NCBI RefSeq assembly: GCF_026420845.1
Contig: NZ_JAOWCB010000001.1
Coordinates: forward strand, 310,001 to 374,000
Source of the DNA: Streptomyces sp. PR69
GTDB lineage: Bacteria; Actinomycetota; Actinomycetes; Streptomycetales; Streptomycetaceae
Length of the DNA: 64,000 nucleotides
Direction: 5' to 3'
Shown in pieces: positions 35,966-44,459 of the stretch (position 1 is the stretch's first letter; the number at the start of each line of letters is the position of its first letter). Made by a program: the position numbers and the translations under genes. The notes under the pieces are model-generated. The model was not told the origin of the DNA. It did no database searches and saw only the letters and a program-made list of their open reading frames with translations.

Positions 35966-37500
35966 GGGACGAACGGCAACCCAACCAGCGGGCCTGACTC
36001 AATGAGCTTCCACAGCGCGTCCGTGTCCGCGTGCTCCTCGATCAGATCGCCCAGCCGGTCCAGCTGCTCCTCGCGCAGCGTGCCGAAAGCAGTGTCGGGA
36101 GCGGGGGTGAACCGCCGCCCCGCGGCCGCAGCAACCTCCCGCAGGAACGCCCGGCGGAACGCGTCGCTCTCCAGAGACCCGTGCCAGTGCGTACCCCACA
36201 CCGCGCCGACCCGGCAGCCGTCGAGGAACGGCTCCCCGCCCAGCACCTCGGCGACGCCGTGGTGGATCTCGTAGCCCTCGACATGCTCCCCCAGCGCCTT
36301 GCCGGCCGGGCGCGCGAGTGTCTTGTCACGGGCGAACCGCACCCGTACGGGAAGCAGCCCCAGCCCTTCGACCTCGCCGGCCCGCGACTCCACCTCGTCC
36401 TCGATCCGCTCGCCCAGCGCCTGGAAGCCGCCGCAGATGCCCAGCACGGGACGGCCCTCGGCGGCGCGCCGGGCGAGAGCTTCGGCCAGCCCGCGCTCCC
36501 GCAGCCACGCCAGGGCGCGCACCGTCCCGCGGGTGCCGGGCACGATCACCAGATCGGCGTCGGCCAGCTCCTGCGGCCGGTCGGCGAAGCGCACCACCAC
36601 GCCCGGCTCGGCCGCCAGCGCGTCCACATCCGTGAAGTTGGACATCAGAGGCACCGCGCACACGGCGACCCGCAGCAGGTCCTCGCCGAGCGGCGGCGCG
36701 ACGGCCGACTCGCGCACCGCGCCCCGCAGGGAGACCCGCAGTCCGTCCTCCTCGTCGATGCCCAGGCCGTGCGCATAGGGCAGCACGCCGTATGTCCCGC
36801 GTCCCGTCAGCCCGCGGAGCATGTCGAGCCCCGGCTCCAGCAGCGTCACATCGCCGCGGAACTTATTGACGAGATAGCCCGCGACCAGCTGCTGGTCCTC
36901 GGCGGCCAGCAGCGCCGTCGTGCCGAAGAACTGGGCGAACACCCCGCCGCGGTCGATGTCACCGACCACCAGCACCGGCAGGCGGGCGGCCCGGGCGATG
37001 CCCATGTTGACGATGTCGGTGCGCCGGAGATTGATCTCCGCCGGACTGCCCGCCCCCTCGCAGATCACGGCTTCATATGTGCCCCGCAACTGCTCCAGGC
37101 ACTCCACGACGGTCTCGCGCAGGGCGTGCTGCCGTTCCCCGTGGTAGCCGCGGGCGCTCATCTCGCCCACCGGCTTTCCCAGCAGCACCACCTGGCTGGT
37201 CCGGTCGCCGCCCGGCTTGAGCAGGACGGGGTTCATCAGGGCGGTCGGCTCGACACGGGCCGCCTGCGCCTGCATGGCCTGCGCCCGGCCGATCTCCGCA
37301 CCCTCGCGGGTCACAAAGGAGTTGAGCGACATGTTCTGGCCCTTGAAGGGCGCGACGCGCACGCCCTGCCGGGCCAGCCAGCGGCAGATGCCGGCGGTGA
37401 CGACGCTCTTGCCCGCGTCCGATGTGGTCCCCGCGACCAGCAGCCCGCCGCCGCGACGCCGTCCGCCCCCGGCCGTGCCGCCGTTCACGCTCCTGCTCAT
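35950..37500 (-). CDS. cobQ: Adenosylcobyric acid synthase
   Basis: This 516-residue glutamine-dependent ligase amidates side chains b, d, e and g of the corrin ring. The N-terminal ATPase domain has LLVAGTTSDAGKSVVTAG and the Streptomyces-typical APFKGQNMSLNS; the glutamine amidotransferase domain has Cys in GICGGFQALG and the His region GTHWHGSLES. It starts 13 bp after the cbiB stop and ends in a hairpin, then a 175-bp gap holding the CRISPR-like array. Confidence 0.96.
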   Translation of the reverse strand: MSRSVNGGTAGGGRRRGGGLLVAGTTSDAGKSVVTAGICRWLARQGVRVAPFKGQNMSLNSFVTREGAEIGRAQAMQAQAARVEPTALMNPVLLKPGGDRTSQVVLLGKPVGEMSARGYHGERQHALRETVVECLEQLRGTYEAVICEGAGSPAEINLRRTDIVNMGIARAARLPVLVVGDIDRGGVFAQFFGTTALLAAEDQQLVAGYLVNKFRGDVTLLEPGLDMLRGLTGRGTYGVLPYAHGLGIDEEDGLRVSLRGAVRESAVAPPLGEDLLRVAVCAVPLMSNFTDVDALAAEPGVVVRFADRPQELADADLVIVPGTRGTVRALAWLRERGLAEALARRAAEGRPVLGICGGFQALGERIEDEVESRAGEVEGLGLLPVRVRFARDKTLARPAGKALGEHVEGYEIHHGVAEVLGGEPFLDGCRVGAVWGTHWHGSLESDAFRRAFLREVAAAAGRRFTPAPDTAFGTLREEQLDRLGDLIEEHADTDALWKLIESGPLVGLPFVPPGAP

Positions 37501-37513
37501 CTCATCCCCCCGC

Positions 37514-38704
37514 TCATGGCCTGGCCTTCCGCGCCCGTCGGACGACCGCGTCCGTCCCGATGCGAGCGGCCGCGCAGACCGCCAGCGTCAGCAGGCTCAC
37601 CCGGCGCGAGAGCCGTACGGCGCGTTCGATGTCGGCGTACTCCACTTCACGGCCCGCCGCGTTGAGGACGGGCCGGTGCTCGACCCGGCCTCCGTACGAC
37701 AGGACGCCGCCCAGCCGCACGCCGAGGGCCCCCGCGAACGCGGCCTCCACCGGGCCCGCGTTGGGGCTCGGGTGCTTGGCGGCGTCCGTGCGCCAGGCCC
37801 GTGCCGCGTCGCGGGCGTTGCCGCCGGCGAGCACCGCGAGGCCCGCGGTGAGCCGGGAGCCCGGCCGGCCGGCCACATCGTCGAGCCGGGCGGCCGCCCA
37901 GCCGAAGCGCCGGTAGCGCGCCGACTTATGGCCGACCATCGCGTCCAGGGTGTTGACCGCGCGGAAGCCGACGAGCCCCGGAACGCCCGCCAACGCGCCC
38001 CACACGAGTGCGCCGACGACGGCGTCTGAGGTGTTCTCGGCCACCGACTCGACCACGGCGCGGGCGATCTGGCGCTCGTCCAGGGCCTGCGGGTCGCGTC
38101 CGCACAGATGCGGCAGCCGCGCCCGGGCGGCTGCCAGATCGCCCGCCGCCAGCGCGTCGCCGATGGCCCGCGCCTCCCGCCCAAGCGACGTACCGCCCAC
38201 GACCGCCCAGGTGGCGACGGCGGTCAGCGCGATATGCGCCGCCGCCGGGCCCTGCGCGGCCGCGGGGCGTCCCGTGCTGGCGGCGTATCCGGCCGCGACG
38301 GGGCGGCCGGCGTCCGCACCGGGCCAGGCCGCGACCGGGGAGTGGACCTTCCGTCGACAGGGAGCGCAGGCCGGCGGTGTGCGGGCCGGTGCTGTGCGGG
38401 CCGGTGCTGTGCAGGCTGCGCTGTAGGCGGCGCGCCATGGACGGTGACCGTCCCATGCCCGCGCCGCGCGGGCGAGCAGCACGCCCGTGACCACCGCGCC
38501 TCCGGCGCAGACGGTGGTGTGCAGTGCGCCCCAGCCGCGGTGGTCGCGCCAGAGCGCGCGCTCCACCGCGCCCGCAGCGCGCCCGAACGCGGCGACCGGA
38601 TGTCCCCGGCGCGGATCGCCGAACAGCGCGTCTCCCAGGAGGCCGAGGGCCGCGCCCAGGGGGAACGCACGGTCGGCACGCACCGCTGAACCGCAGCCAT
38701 GCAT
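37514..38704 (-). CDS. cbiB: Adenosylcobinamide-phosphate synthase (CbiB/CobD family)
   Basis: This 396-residue membrane protein joins aminopropanol (phosphate) to adenosylcobyric acid. The family blocks LLGDALFGDPRRGHPVAAFG, VVESVAENTSDAVVGAL and VGHKSARYRRFGWAAARLDD are all present. It is about 70 residues longer than usual because of a low-complexity insertion near residues 95-155 (CTAPARTAPARTPPACAP, then an Ala/Gly-rich stretch). The ATG at 38704 has GAGGA nine bases upstream, directly after a B12 riboswitch. It is the first gene of the operon. Confidence 0.93.
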   Translation of the reverse strand: MHGCGSAVRADRAFPLGAALGLLGDALFGDPRRGHPVAAFGRAAGAVERALWRDHRGWGALHTTVCAGGAVVTGVLLARAARAWDGHRPWRAAYSAACTAPARTAPARTPPACAPCRRKVHSPVAAWPGADAGRPVAAGYAASTGRPAAAQGPAAAHIALTAVATWAVVGGTSLGREARAIGDALAAGDLAAARARLPHLCGRDPQALDERQIARAVVESVAENTSDAVVGALVWGALAGVPGLVGFRAVNTLDAMVGHKSARYRRFGWAAARLDDVAGRPGSRLTAGLAVLAGGNARDAARAWRTDAAKHPSPNAGPVEAAFAGALGVRLGGVLSYGGRVEHRPVLNAAGREVEYADIERAVRLSRRVSLLTLAVCAAARIGTDAVVRRARKARP

Positions 38705-38734
38705 GGCGATATGTCCTCACTCAGGGTCCGCGCC

Positions 38735-38875
38735 CCGGCTTGACGTGAACGGCGGTGAGAGTTCCTGGCTCCCGGGGGCGGCTGGCGCCCCCGGTGACAG
38801 TGGCGGGACCGCGCCGGATTCGCACCGGCTTCCTCTGCTGCCGCCGTAGTTGGCCTCGGCAGTCCACCATGCCCG
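38735..38875 (-). promoter_or_regulatory. Cobalamin (B12) riboswitch
   Basis: The minus strand shows the conserved core in order: GAAGCCGGTGCGAATCCGG, CGGTCCCGCCACTGTCACC, a GC hairpin arm (GGGGGCG...CGCCCCC), and GAGCCAGGAACTCTCACCGC, the two B12 boxes. It ends about 30 bases before the cbiB start. It would shut down the cbiB-cobQ-chelatase-cobO-cobB operon when adenosylcobalamin is plentiful. Outer ends are approximate. Confidence 0.92.
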
Positions 38876-39072
38876 CGAAGGCCCGTCAACTCGCCTTGAC
38901 CTGCGACGGGACAGTGTGCTGAGCCCCACATTCCGCGCGCGCGGCGGGCGTGCGAGGGGGCGCGCGGAGGGCATGCGACGGGCAAACGGCGGGCATGCGA
39001 AGGCCGGTTCCGGCGCCGGAGAAGGCGTCGGAACCGGCCGACGGGCGGTGTTGCGCGGGTGGGGCCCGGACC

Positions 39073-39294
39073 TCAGGCGACGATCAGCGAGATCCCGTAC
39101 GCCACGGCCGCGGCGCACAGCGCGAAGCAGACGTACGCACCGGTGCGCGCCAGCGGTGCGGAACCGCCGTCCGCGGCGGCGGTCTCCTGCTTGCTCAGGC
39201 CGAGGATGCCCAGGGTGAACAGGCCCACGAGGGCGACGGTGGCGACGAGGCTCACGCCGAAGACGGAGCCGAGGGCTGCCCAGTCAATGCTCAT
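39073..39294 (-). CDS. Small two-helix membrane protein of the phosphate transporter operon
   Basis: This 73-residue protein has two hydrophobic segments (about residues 8-33 and 50-72) and no known domain. It starts 40 bp after the pit stop on the same strand, so it is likely co-transcribed and controlled by the same PHO box. Small proteins in this place are common next to Streptomyces pit genes. The function is unknown. Confidence 0.8.
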   Translation of the reverse strand: MSIDWAALGSVFGVSLVATVALVGLFTLGILGLSKQETAAADGGSAPLARTGAYVCFALCAAAVAYGISLIVA

Positions 39295-39334
39295 TTTGTC
39301 TCGTGTCTTCCGTGAAGATCTTCCGTGGAGCCGC

Positions 39335-40600
39335 TCAGACGGCGGCGGAGCGCGCCGGCTCGGCGGGGGGAGCGGACGGAGCCGGGATGGTGGCCGACAG
39401 ATCGGCCGGGGCGCCGGCGGGCGGCGGGGTGACGGCCGCGATCGCGGTGGTCACGACACCGGGCTCGCCGGCGCCGTCCGTGTCGCCGCTGCCCGGGGCG
39501 TCGACGTCGTTGACATTGGTGTGGTTGACCACCTGGCGGCGGGAGATGACCCAGATCGCGGCGCAGGAGGCGACCAGGAAGATCGCGACGGCGGCCACAC
39601 CCCAGTCGCCCTGCCGGGCGACGAACTCCGCCACCGCGGCGACCAGGCCCGCGGCCGGCAGGGTCAGACCCCAGGCGACGAACATCCGGGTCGCGGTCGA
39701 CCAGCGGACCACACCGCCCTTGCGGCCCAGGCCCGCGCCCATCACGGCGCCGGAGCAGGAGTGTGTGGTCGACAGGGAGAAGCCCAGGTGGGAGGAGGCG
39801 AGGATGACGGTGGCCGCGCTGGTCTGGGCGGCGAAGCCCTGCTGCGGCTGGAGGTCGGTCAGGCCCTTGCCCATGGTGCGGATGATGCGCCAGCCGCCGA
39901 GGTACGTGCCCAGCGCGATGGCGAGGCCCGCGGAGAGGATGACCCACATCGGGGGGTTGGAGCCGGGCGCGAGCACTCCGCCGGCGACCAGCGCCAGCGT
40001 GATGATGCCCATGGTCTTCTGCGCGTCATTGGTGCCGTGGGCGAGCGAGACCAGGCCCGCGGAGGCGATCTGGCCGTTGCGGTAGCCCTTGGCCTGGGCC
40101 TTGGGGGCGGTGTTCTTGCCGATCTTGTAGGTCAGCCGGGCGGAGAAGTACGCGGCGACGCCTGCCACCAGCGGGGCGGCTATCGCGGGGATCAGCACCT
40201 TGGTCACGACGACGCCGCCGTTGACGCCGCTGACGCCGATGGAAGCGATGGTGGCGCCGATCAGACCGCCCATGAGGGCGTGGGAGGAGCTGGAGGGCAG
40301 ACCGATCAGCCAGGTCAGCAGGTTCCAGAGGATGGCGCCGACGAGCGCCGCGAGGATCACTTCCGGGGCGATGCCTGTCTCGTCGACCAGTCCCTTGGAG
40401 ATCGTCTTGGCGACCTCCACCGAGAGAAACGCGCCGACGAGGTTGAGCACGGCGGACATGGCCACCGCCGTCTTTGGCTTCAGAGCGCCGGTCGAGATGG
40501 TCGTCGCCATCGCGTTGGCGGTGTCGTGGAAACCGTTCGTGAAATCGAACACGAGAGCTGTCACGATCACGATCGCGAGCAGCAGCGTGATGTGTTCCAT
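39335..40600 (-). CDS. Low-affinity inorganic phosphate transporter, Pit family
   Basis: This 421-residue membrane protein has about ten helices and the duplicated PiT signature: FDFTNGFHDTANAMATTIS near the N terminus and LAHGTNDAQKTMGIITLAL in the middle, with WLIGLPSSSSHALMGGLIG and LGFSLSTTHSCSGAVMGAG as the paired repeats. It moves phosphate, probably as a metal-phosphate complex with H+. The last 70 residues are a cytoplasmic Pro/Ala-rich tail. A clear PHO box lies 49 bp upstream, so PhoP control is likely. The gene is similar in place to pitH2 of S. coelicolor (recollection). Confidence 0.95.
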   Translation of the reverse strand: MEHITLLLAIVIVTALVFDFTNGFHDTANAMATTISTGALKPKTAVAMSAVLNLVGAFLSVEVAKTISKGLVDETGIAPEVILAALVGAILWNLLTWLIGLPSSSSHALMGGLIGATIASIGVSGVNGGVVVTKVLIPAIAAPLVAGVAAYFSARLTYKIGKNTAPKAQAKGYRNGQIASAGLVSLAHGTNDAQKTMGIITLALVAGGVLAPGSNPPMWVILSAGLAIALGTYLGGWRIIRTMGKGLTDLQPQQGFAAQTSAATVILASSHLGFSLSTTHSCSGAVMGAGLGRKGGVVRWSTATRMFVAWGLTLPAAGLVAAVAEFVARQGDWGVAAVAIFLVASCAAIWVISRRQVVNHTNVNDVDAPGSGDTDGAGEPGVVTTAIAAVTPPPAGAPADLSATIPAPSAPPAEPARSAAV

Positions 40601-40965
40601 TTACCCAGGCAATCTATTGGCGTCAGTGGCTGGCCGACTGTAAGTAACCTAGGTGAACGAAAGGTGAACTGAGCAGGGCTCCCTGGTGTCCGTGGCTTGT
40701 TCTGGCGTGCGAGATCGCGTATCTCCCTTTTCGATTCTGTCCGGCCAAATCCCCCGGGCACCCGAGCATGATCTGGGCATGCCCGAGCAGCCCCACGGGG
40801 GAAGGGCCGAGCGGGAAGGGCCGAGCGGGAAGGGCCGGGCAGCCCCGCCAGGGCCGCGCGGCCGCGGCCCGGAGAACGGCTGGCGAAGGCCTGATCGTGG
40901 ACGTCCCTGACCCCCGCGGCCCCCGTCCGCTGGCAGCGCGGGGACCGGCTGCCGACACTGGAACG
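40601..40965. other. Divergent gap between the pit and hydrolase genes
   Basis: These 365 bases hold the PHO box (40649-40670) on the pit side and, at about 40797-40840, three copies of a 14-bp unit (GGGAAGGGCCGAGC). An in-frame GTG at 40897 with GAAGG seven bases upstream is an alternative start for the hydrolase. Nothing else was recognised. Confidence 0.6.
40649..40670 (-). promoter_or_regulatory. PHO box (PhoP-binding site) upstream of pit
   Basis: On the minus strand two adjacent 11-bp direct repeats, GTTCACCTTTC and GTTCACCTAGG starts, fit the Streptomyces PhoP consensus of GTTCACC units spaced 11 bp. It ends 49 bp before the pit ATG. Confidence 0.88.
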
Positions 40966-42093
40966 GTGCGCCCGGCTACCACGGCGGCAGCGGCCGCCAC
41001 CACACTGATCGGCGTCGGAGCGGCCGCGGTCGCGGCCGGCCGCTACGCGAGCGCCGCCGTGCTCAGAGCGCCCTCCCGGCAGCCCCTGCCCGGCGACCCC
41101 CGGCTCACCGTCCATGCCACCGCCCCCGGCCAGGTGACCCTCACCCGCAGCCTGGCCTCGCTGCGCCCCGGCCTGTACGGCATCGAGGGCCCTGGCCTGC
41201 ATGCCGTCGTGGGCCCCGTCCTCGACGGCGCCCGGCATCCCGTGGACACGGTGGTGCGCAGACTGGAGCGCGTCAGCCACGGCAGCCTCGAACCGGGCGC
41301 TCGGGTCCGGCTCACACCGCGTGTGCACAGCGGCGACCCCAGGAGCGCCCTCGGCCTGCCGTGCCGCGATGTCACGGTCCCCGGAGAGCTGGGCGGCCTG
41401 CCCGCGTGGTTCATCCCCGGCGCCCGCACCACCTGGGTCATCACCGTGCACGGCCTGGGCGCCACACGGGAACACCCCATGAACCTGATCCCCTTCCTGC
41501 ACGCCCAGCGGCTGCCTGTCCTCGACCCCGCCTACCGCGGAGACGACGGCGCGCCCCGGCCCCCGGACGGCCTCGGACACCTCGGTGACTCCGAATGGCG
41601 CGACCTGGACGCCGCCATCCGCTACGCGCTGCACCACGGCGCGCAGCGCGTCATCCTCCACGGCTGGTCCACCGGCGCGTCGATGGCCCTCCACGCCGCC
41701 GCGCACTGCGCCCTGCGTGACCGGATCAGCGGACTCGTCCTGGACTCCCCGGTCCTCGACTGGGAGTCGACCGTGCGCGCCCTGGCCCGGGCCCGCAGAA
41801 CCCCCGCCCCGCTGCTGCCGCTCGCGGTGCGCGCGGCCCAGGGCAGGACGGGGCTGCACGCGGACCGGCTGCGCTCCACCACCCTGCCGGCCGCCCTGCG
41901 GACGCCGACCCTCCTCTTCCACGGCCCCGAGGACGTCCTCGCGCCCTGGCAGCCGTCTCGCGAACTCGCCGCCCGCAATCCCGGACTGATCGCCCTCCAC
42001 ACCGTCCGCCACGCCCCGCACGCCGCCATGTGGAACGCCGATCCGGCCCGCTACGAAGAGGCCCTCCGGCGCTTCCTCACCCCCCTGATGTAA
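40966..42093 (+). CDS. Alpha/beta-hydrolase-fold protein
   Basis: Read from the GTG at 40966, this is a 375-residue protein with one N-terminal hydrophobic segment (TAAAAATTLIGVGAAAVAAG) that could be a membrane anchor or signal. The hydrolase domain has WVITVHGLGATREHP (oxyanion strand), nucleophile Ser in VILHGWSTGASMALHAAA, Asp in TLLFHGPEDVLAPW and His in VRHAPHAAMW, so the triad is complete. An earlier GTG at 40897 has the better ribosome-binding site and would add 23 residues. The substrate is unknown; ester or peptide hydrolysis is likely. Confidence 0.85.
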   Translation: MRPATTAAAAATTLIGVGAAAVAAGRYASAAVLRAPSRQPLPGDPRLTVHATAPGQVTLTRSLASLRPGLYGIEGPGLHAVVGPVLDGARHPVDTVVRRLERVSHGSLEPGARVRLTPRVHSGDPRSALGLPCRDVTVPGELGGLPAWFIPGARTTWVITVHGLGATREHPMNLIPFLHAQRLPVLDPAYRGDDGAPRPPDGLGHLGDSEWRDLDAAIRYALHHGAQRVILHGWSTGASMALHAAAHCALRDRISGLVLDSPVLDWESTVRALARARRTPAPLLPLAVRAAQGRTGLHADRLRSTTLPAALRTPTLLFHGPEDVLAPWQPSRELAARNPGLIALHTVRHAPHAAMWNADPARYEEALRRFLTPLM

Positions 42094-42202
42094 CCGCTGA
42101 TGTGACCATCCCCGTTGAGTAACCGCCTGCTCACCCGGCCACCAGGTCCGGCCGGGGGGATTCCGTTTGGGCTTTCGGGCCGTCAGCGGGAAGACTGCTC
42201 CC

Positions 42203-43711
42203 GTGACGTCCCGAAAGCCTGATGAGCAATTGGCGCGCAACTCCAGACTCCGTCTTGTCCGCCCGCGATCCCTCGCCACCGCACGACGGGCCGTGACGAC
42301 CCGGCGCACCCGTCCGGCCCCCCGTCCGCCCGAGGGCACGCCGGCCCCCGCAGAGCTGGCCCGCCAGGCCAGGGCGGTGCTCGCGGACGCGGTGCGCATC
42401 GCCCGCTGGGCGGCCGCCGGACACGCGCCCGCTCTCACCGCCCCGCTCACCGACCGGGCGTCGCTGGAACGGGCCGCCGCCGCCCTGGAACTGACGCCGC
42501 TCCAGGTGCGGGCCGGATGGGACCGCGCACGCCTCGCCGGGCTGGTCGAGGTGCACGGCGACACCGTCCGCCCGGGCTGGCGGCTGCGTGCGTGGGACCG
42601 CGACGACATGGCCGTGCTGCGCGGCTGGGTCGCCCTCTTCGACGCCTGGTCACTGGCCCATCCGGCCCCCGGCGACGCGGCCCCCGCCGCCGTCGCGGAG
42701 GCCGTCGAGGCCGTGCCGCAGGTCCTCTCCCTCCTGCAGCTGTCCGCCGGCCCCGTGGCCATGCCCGCCCTGCTCGACCTGCTGCAGCAGCGCGTCGCCG
42801 AACTGCGCGAGGAACGCTGTGAAGTCCCCCTGCCCCCCGGTGAAGCGGCCCCGTGCGGCACGACCCCTGGGCATGCCGTCCCCGCGGATGCCGCCTCCGG
42901 GAATGTCCCCTCCGGGAATGTCCCCTCCGGGAATGTCCCCTCCGGGGATGCTGCTTCTGGGGGTGCGGCCCCCATCGCGACACCTTCCCTGACGCTCTCC
43001 TCTCTCCTCGACTGGGCCATGGAAGGCCTCTGTGCCGTCGGCGCCCTGACGCTGGATCAGGGCCAGGCCACCCTCACCCCCCTCGGAAACTGGGCGGTCT
43101 GGGTCAAACTTGAGCAGATCTGTGTCGCCGCCCAGAGCCCTGCGGGCAATATCGAGCAGTCGGCGGAGGACATGCTGCGCGGCTGCGCCCGTCTCACCCC
43201 CGGCCCGGCCCGCGATGAATACCGGGCCTGGCTGGCCGCCCGCCCCGTCTCCAGCGCCGTCGCCGAACTTCTCGCCGTCGCCCGCGGCGAGGACGCCCTG
43301 CTGCGCGGCCTCGCCTTCGAGGCCCTCCGCGTCGTCGGCGCACCCGCGGAACCGGATGTGCGCGCCGCTGCCGACGAGCCCTCACTCCGCCCCTACGCCC
43401 TGCTCTGGCTCGCCGAATACGAGGGCGTCGACCCCGAGGACGCGGCCGACGTCCTCACCCGTGAAGAGGCGACCTGGCTCTGGGTGGACACCGCGGCCGC
43501 CGTCACCGACCACGGCGAACCCCAGCTGCTGCTGCGCCATCTCGACTCCGCCGTCCAGAACACCGTCCCCGCGCTGCTCGAAGAAGTCCGCGCCGGGGGC
43601 CACCCGCGCACCGTGCAGGTCCTGGTGGCCCTCGCCGCCGCCCACCCGGACCCCGCCCTGGCCAAGGCCGTGCGCCGCGCCGCCTTCCAGGTGCACACCG
43701 GAGGCGCCTAG
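42203..43711 (+). CDS. Helical-repeat (HEAT-like) protein, paralogue of the gene at 2435-3901
   Basis: This is a 502-residue soluble protein without catalytic motifs. It shares with the product of 2435-3901 an N-terminal ADAVRIARWA block, a central domain with VLSLLQLSAGPVAMPALLDL, and a C-terminal series of short helices (LRPYALLWLAEYEG, ATWLWVDTAAAV, LAKAVRRAAF). Between residues about 225 and 255 it carries a tandem repeat of GNVPS units encoded by 15-bp DNA repeats. GTG at 42203 has GGGAAG about ten bases upstream; a TTG at 42167 is possible. No function is known. Confidence 0.8.
   Translation: MTSRKPDEQLARNSRLRLVRPRSLATARRAVTTRRTRPAPRPPEGTPAPAELARQARAVLADAVRIARWAAAGHAPALTAPLTDRASLERAAAALELTPLQVRAGWDRARLAGLVEVHGDTVRPGWRLRAWDRDDMAVLRGWVALFDAWSLAHPAPGDAAPAAVAEAVEAVPQVLSLLQLSAGPVAMPALLDLLQQRVAELREERCEVPLPPGEAAPCGTTPGHAVPADAASGNVPSGNVPSGNVPSGDAASGGAAPIATPSLTLSSLLDWAMEGLCAVGALTLDQGQATLTPLGNWAVWVKLEQICVAAQSPAGNIEQSAEDMLRGCARLTPGPARDEYRAWLAARPVSSAVAELLAVARGEDALLRGLAFEALRVVGAPAEPDVRAAADEPSLRPYALLWLAEYEGVDPEDAADVLTREEATWLWVDTAAAVTDHGEPQLLLRHLDSAVQNTVPALLEEVRAGGHPRTVQVLVALAAAHPDPALAKAVRRAAFQVHTGGA
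42896..42955 (+). repeat. 15-bp tandem repeat inside a coding region
   Basis: The unit TCCGGGAATGTCCCC occurs three times in exact tandem (42896, 42911, 42926) with a diverged fourth copy, encoding repeated Ser-Gly-Asn-Val-Pro. It keeps the frame, so copy number can change without breaking the protein. Confidence 0.9.
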
Positions 43712-43731
43712 GAGTGCCCCCGGCGCCACGG

Positions 43732-43755
43732 GCCGCCCCCGGACCCGGGGGCGGC
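43732..43755. terminator. Bidirectional hairpin between the helical-repeat and VOC genes
   Basis: GCCGCCCCC (43732-43740) pairs with GGGGGCGGC (43747-43755), a 9-bp stem between convergent genes. Confidence 0.7.
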
Positions 43756-43765
43756 GGGAGGGACA

Positions 43766-44194
43766 CTAGGACCCCGGCGCCTCCGGTGCCTCCGACGCCT
43801 CAGCCGCCGGCTCATAGGTGCCAAAGCTCCAGACATTGCCCTCCAGATCGCGCGCCATATAGTCGCGCGAGCCATAGTCCTGGTCTCTCGGGGCCATCAC
43901 GATCTCCGCCCCCTGCTCCACGGCTCTCGCGTGATGGGCGTCCACATCGTCGACATGGACGAAGACGCCCGTCGGCCCGGCGTCCGCCATCAGCTTGTCG
44001 TACTCCCCGCCGGTCCCCTTGCTGCCCAGCATCACCATGCCGTTCCCGAACGTGAGCTCCGCGTGCACCACTCGGCCGTCCTTGTCCTCGTACACGGCGT
44101 GGCGGGTGAAGCCGAAAGCCTTGGTGAGCTGCTCGATCGCGGCGCTCGCATCCGCGTACAGCAGCGTCGGACAGATGCTCGGCGACTGAGCCAT
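43766..44194 (-). CDS. VOC-superfamily (glyoxalase/bleomycin-resistance-like) protein
   Basis: This 142-residue protein is of the PhnB-like VOC type: LLYADASAAIEQLTKAFGFT at the start, GPTGVFVHVDDVDAHHARAV in the middle and GSRDYMARDLEGNVWSFGTY at the end. The ATG at 44194 has AGGAG at a spacing of eight; an ATG two codons earlier would be too close to it. The substrate is unknown. Confidence 0.88.
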   Translation of the reverse strand: MAQSPSICPTLLYADASAAIEQLTKAFGFTRHAVYEDKDGRVVHAELTFGNGMVMLGSKGTGGEYDKLMADAGPTGVFVHVDDVDAHHARAVEQGAEIVMAPRDQDYGSRDYMARDLEGNVWSFGTYEPAAEASEAPEAPGS

Positions 44195-44374
44195 GACCAT
44201 CACTCCTCGAAACGACGACCGGATCTGTGTGATCTGGCTCTCAGTCTGGCAGTCGCCACTGACAACGGCCCTCAGCCGTCGGCCTGTCGTGCTCCGCGTC
44301 CGCCTGCCGTGGCCCATCGGAGTGGTCGGCCGCGGGCGGAAAACCACTTGCGCCGCCCCGCTAGACTGGCCGGT

Positions 44375-44398
44375 ATGGCAATTCTCCTTGTGCATTAG
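44375..44398 (+). other. Seven-codon leader ORF before the ABC-F gene
   Basis: ATG at 44375 encodes MAILLVH and stops at TAG. It begins eight bases after TAGACT (44362-44367), a good -10 hexamer, so the transcript would start at or next to this ATG and the leader would be translated leaderless. The ABC-F start is 62 bases further on. This layout resembles ribosome-mediated attenuation. Confidence 0.5.
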
Positions 44399-44459
44399 AC
44401 GGCGTCGAAGCTCCCGCGCCCGTCCCTTCCGCCGTCCAACACCGCCCTGGAGTCTTTCC

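Noticed and set aside
36031..37665. 544-codon plus-strand frame over cobQ
   Set aside because: Shadow frame; cobQ has both catalytic domains and operon context.
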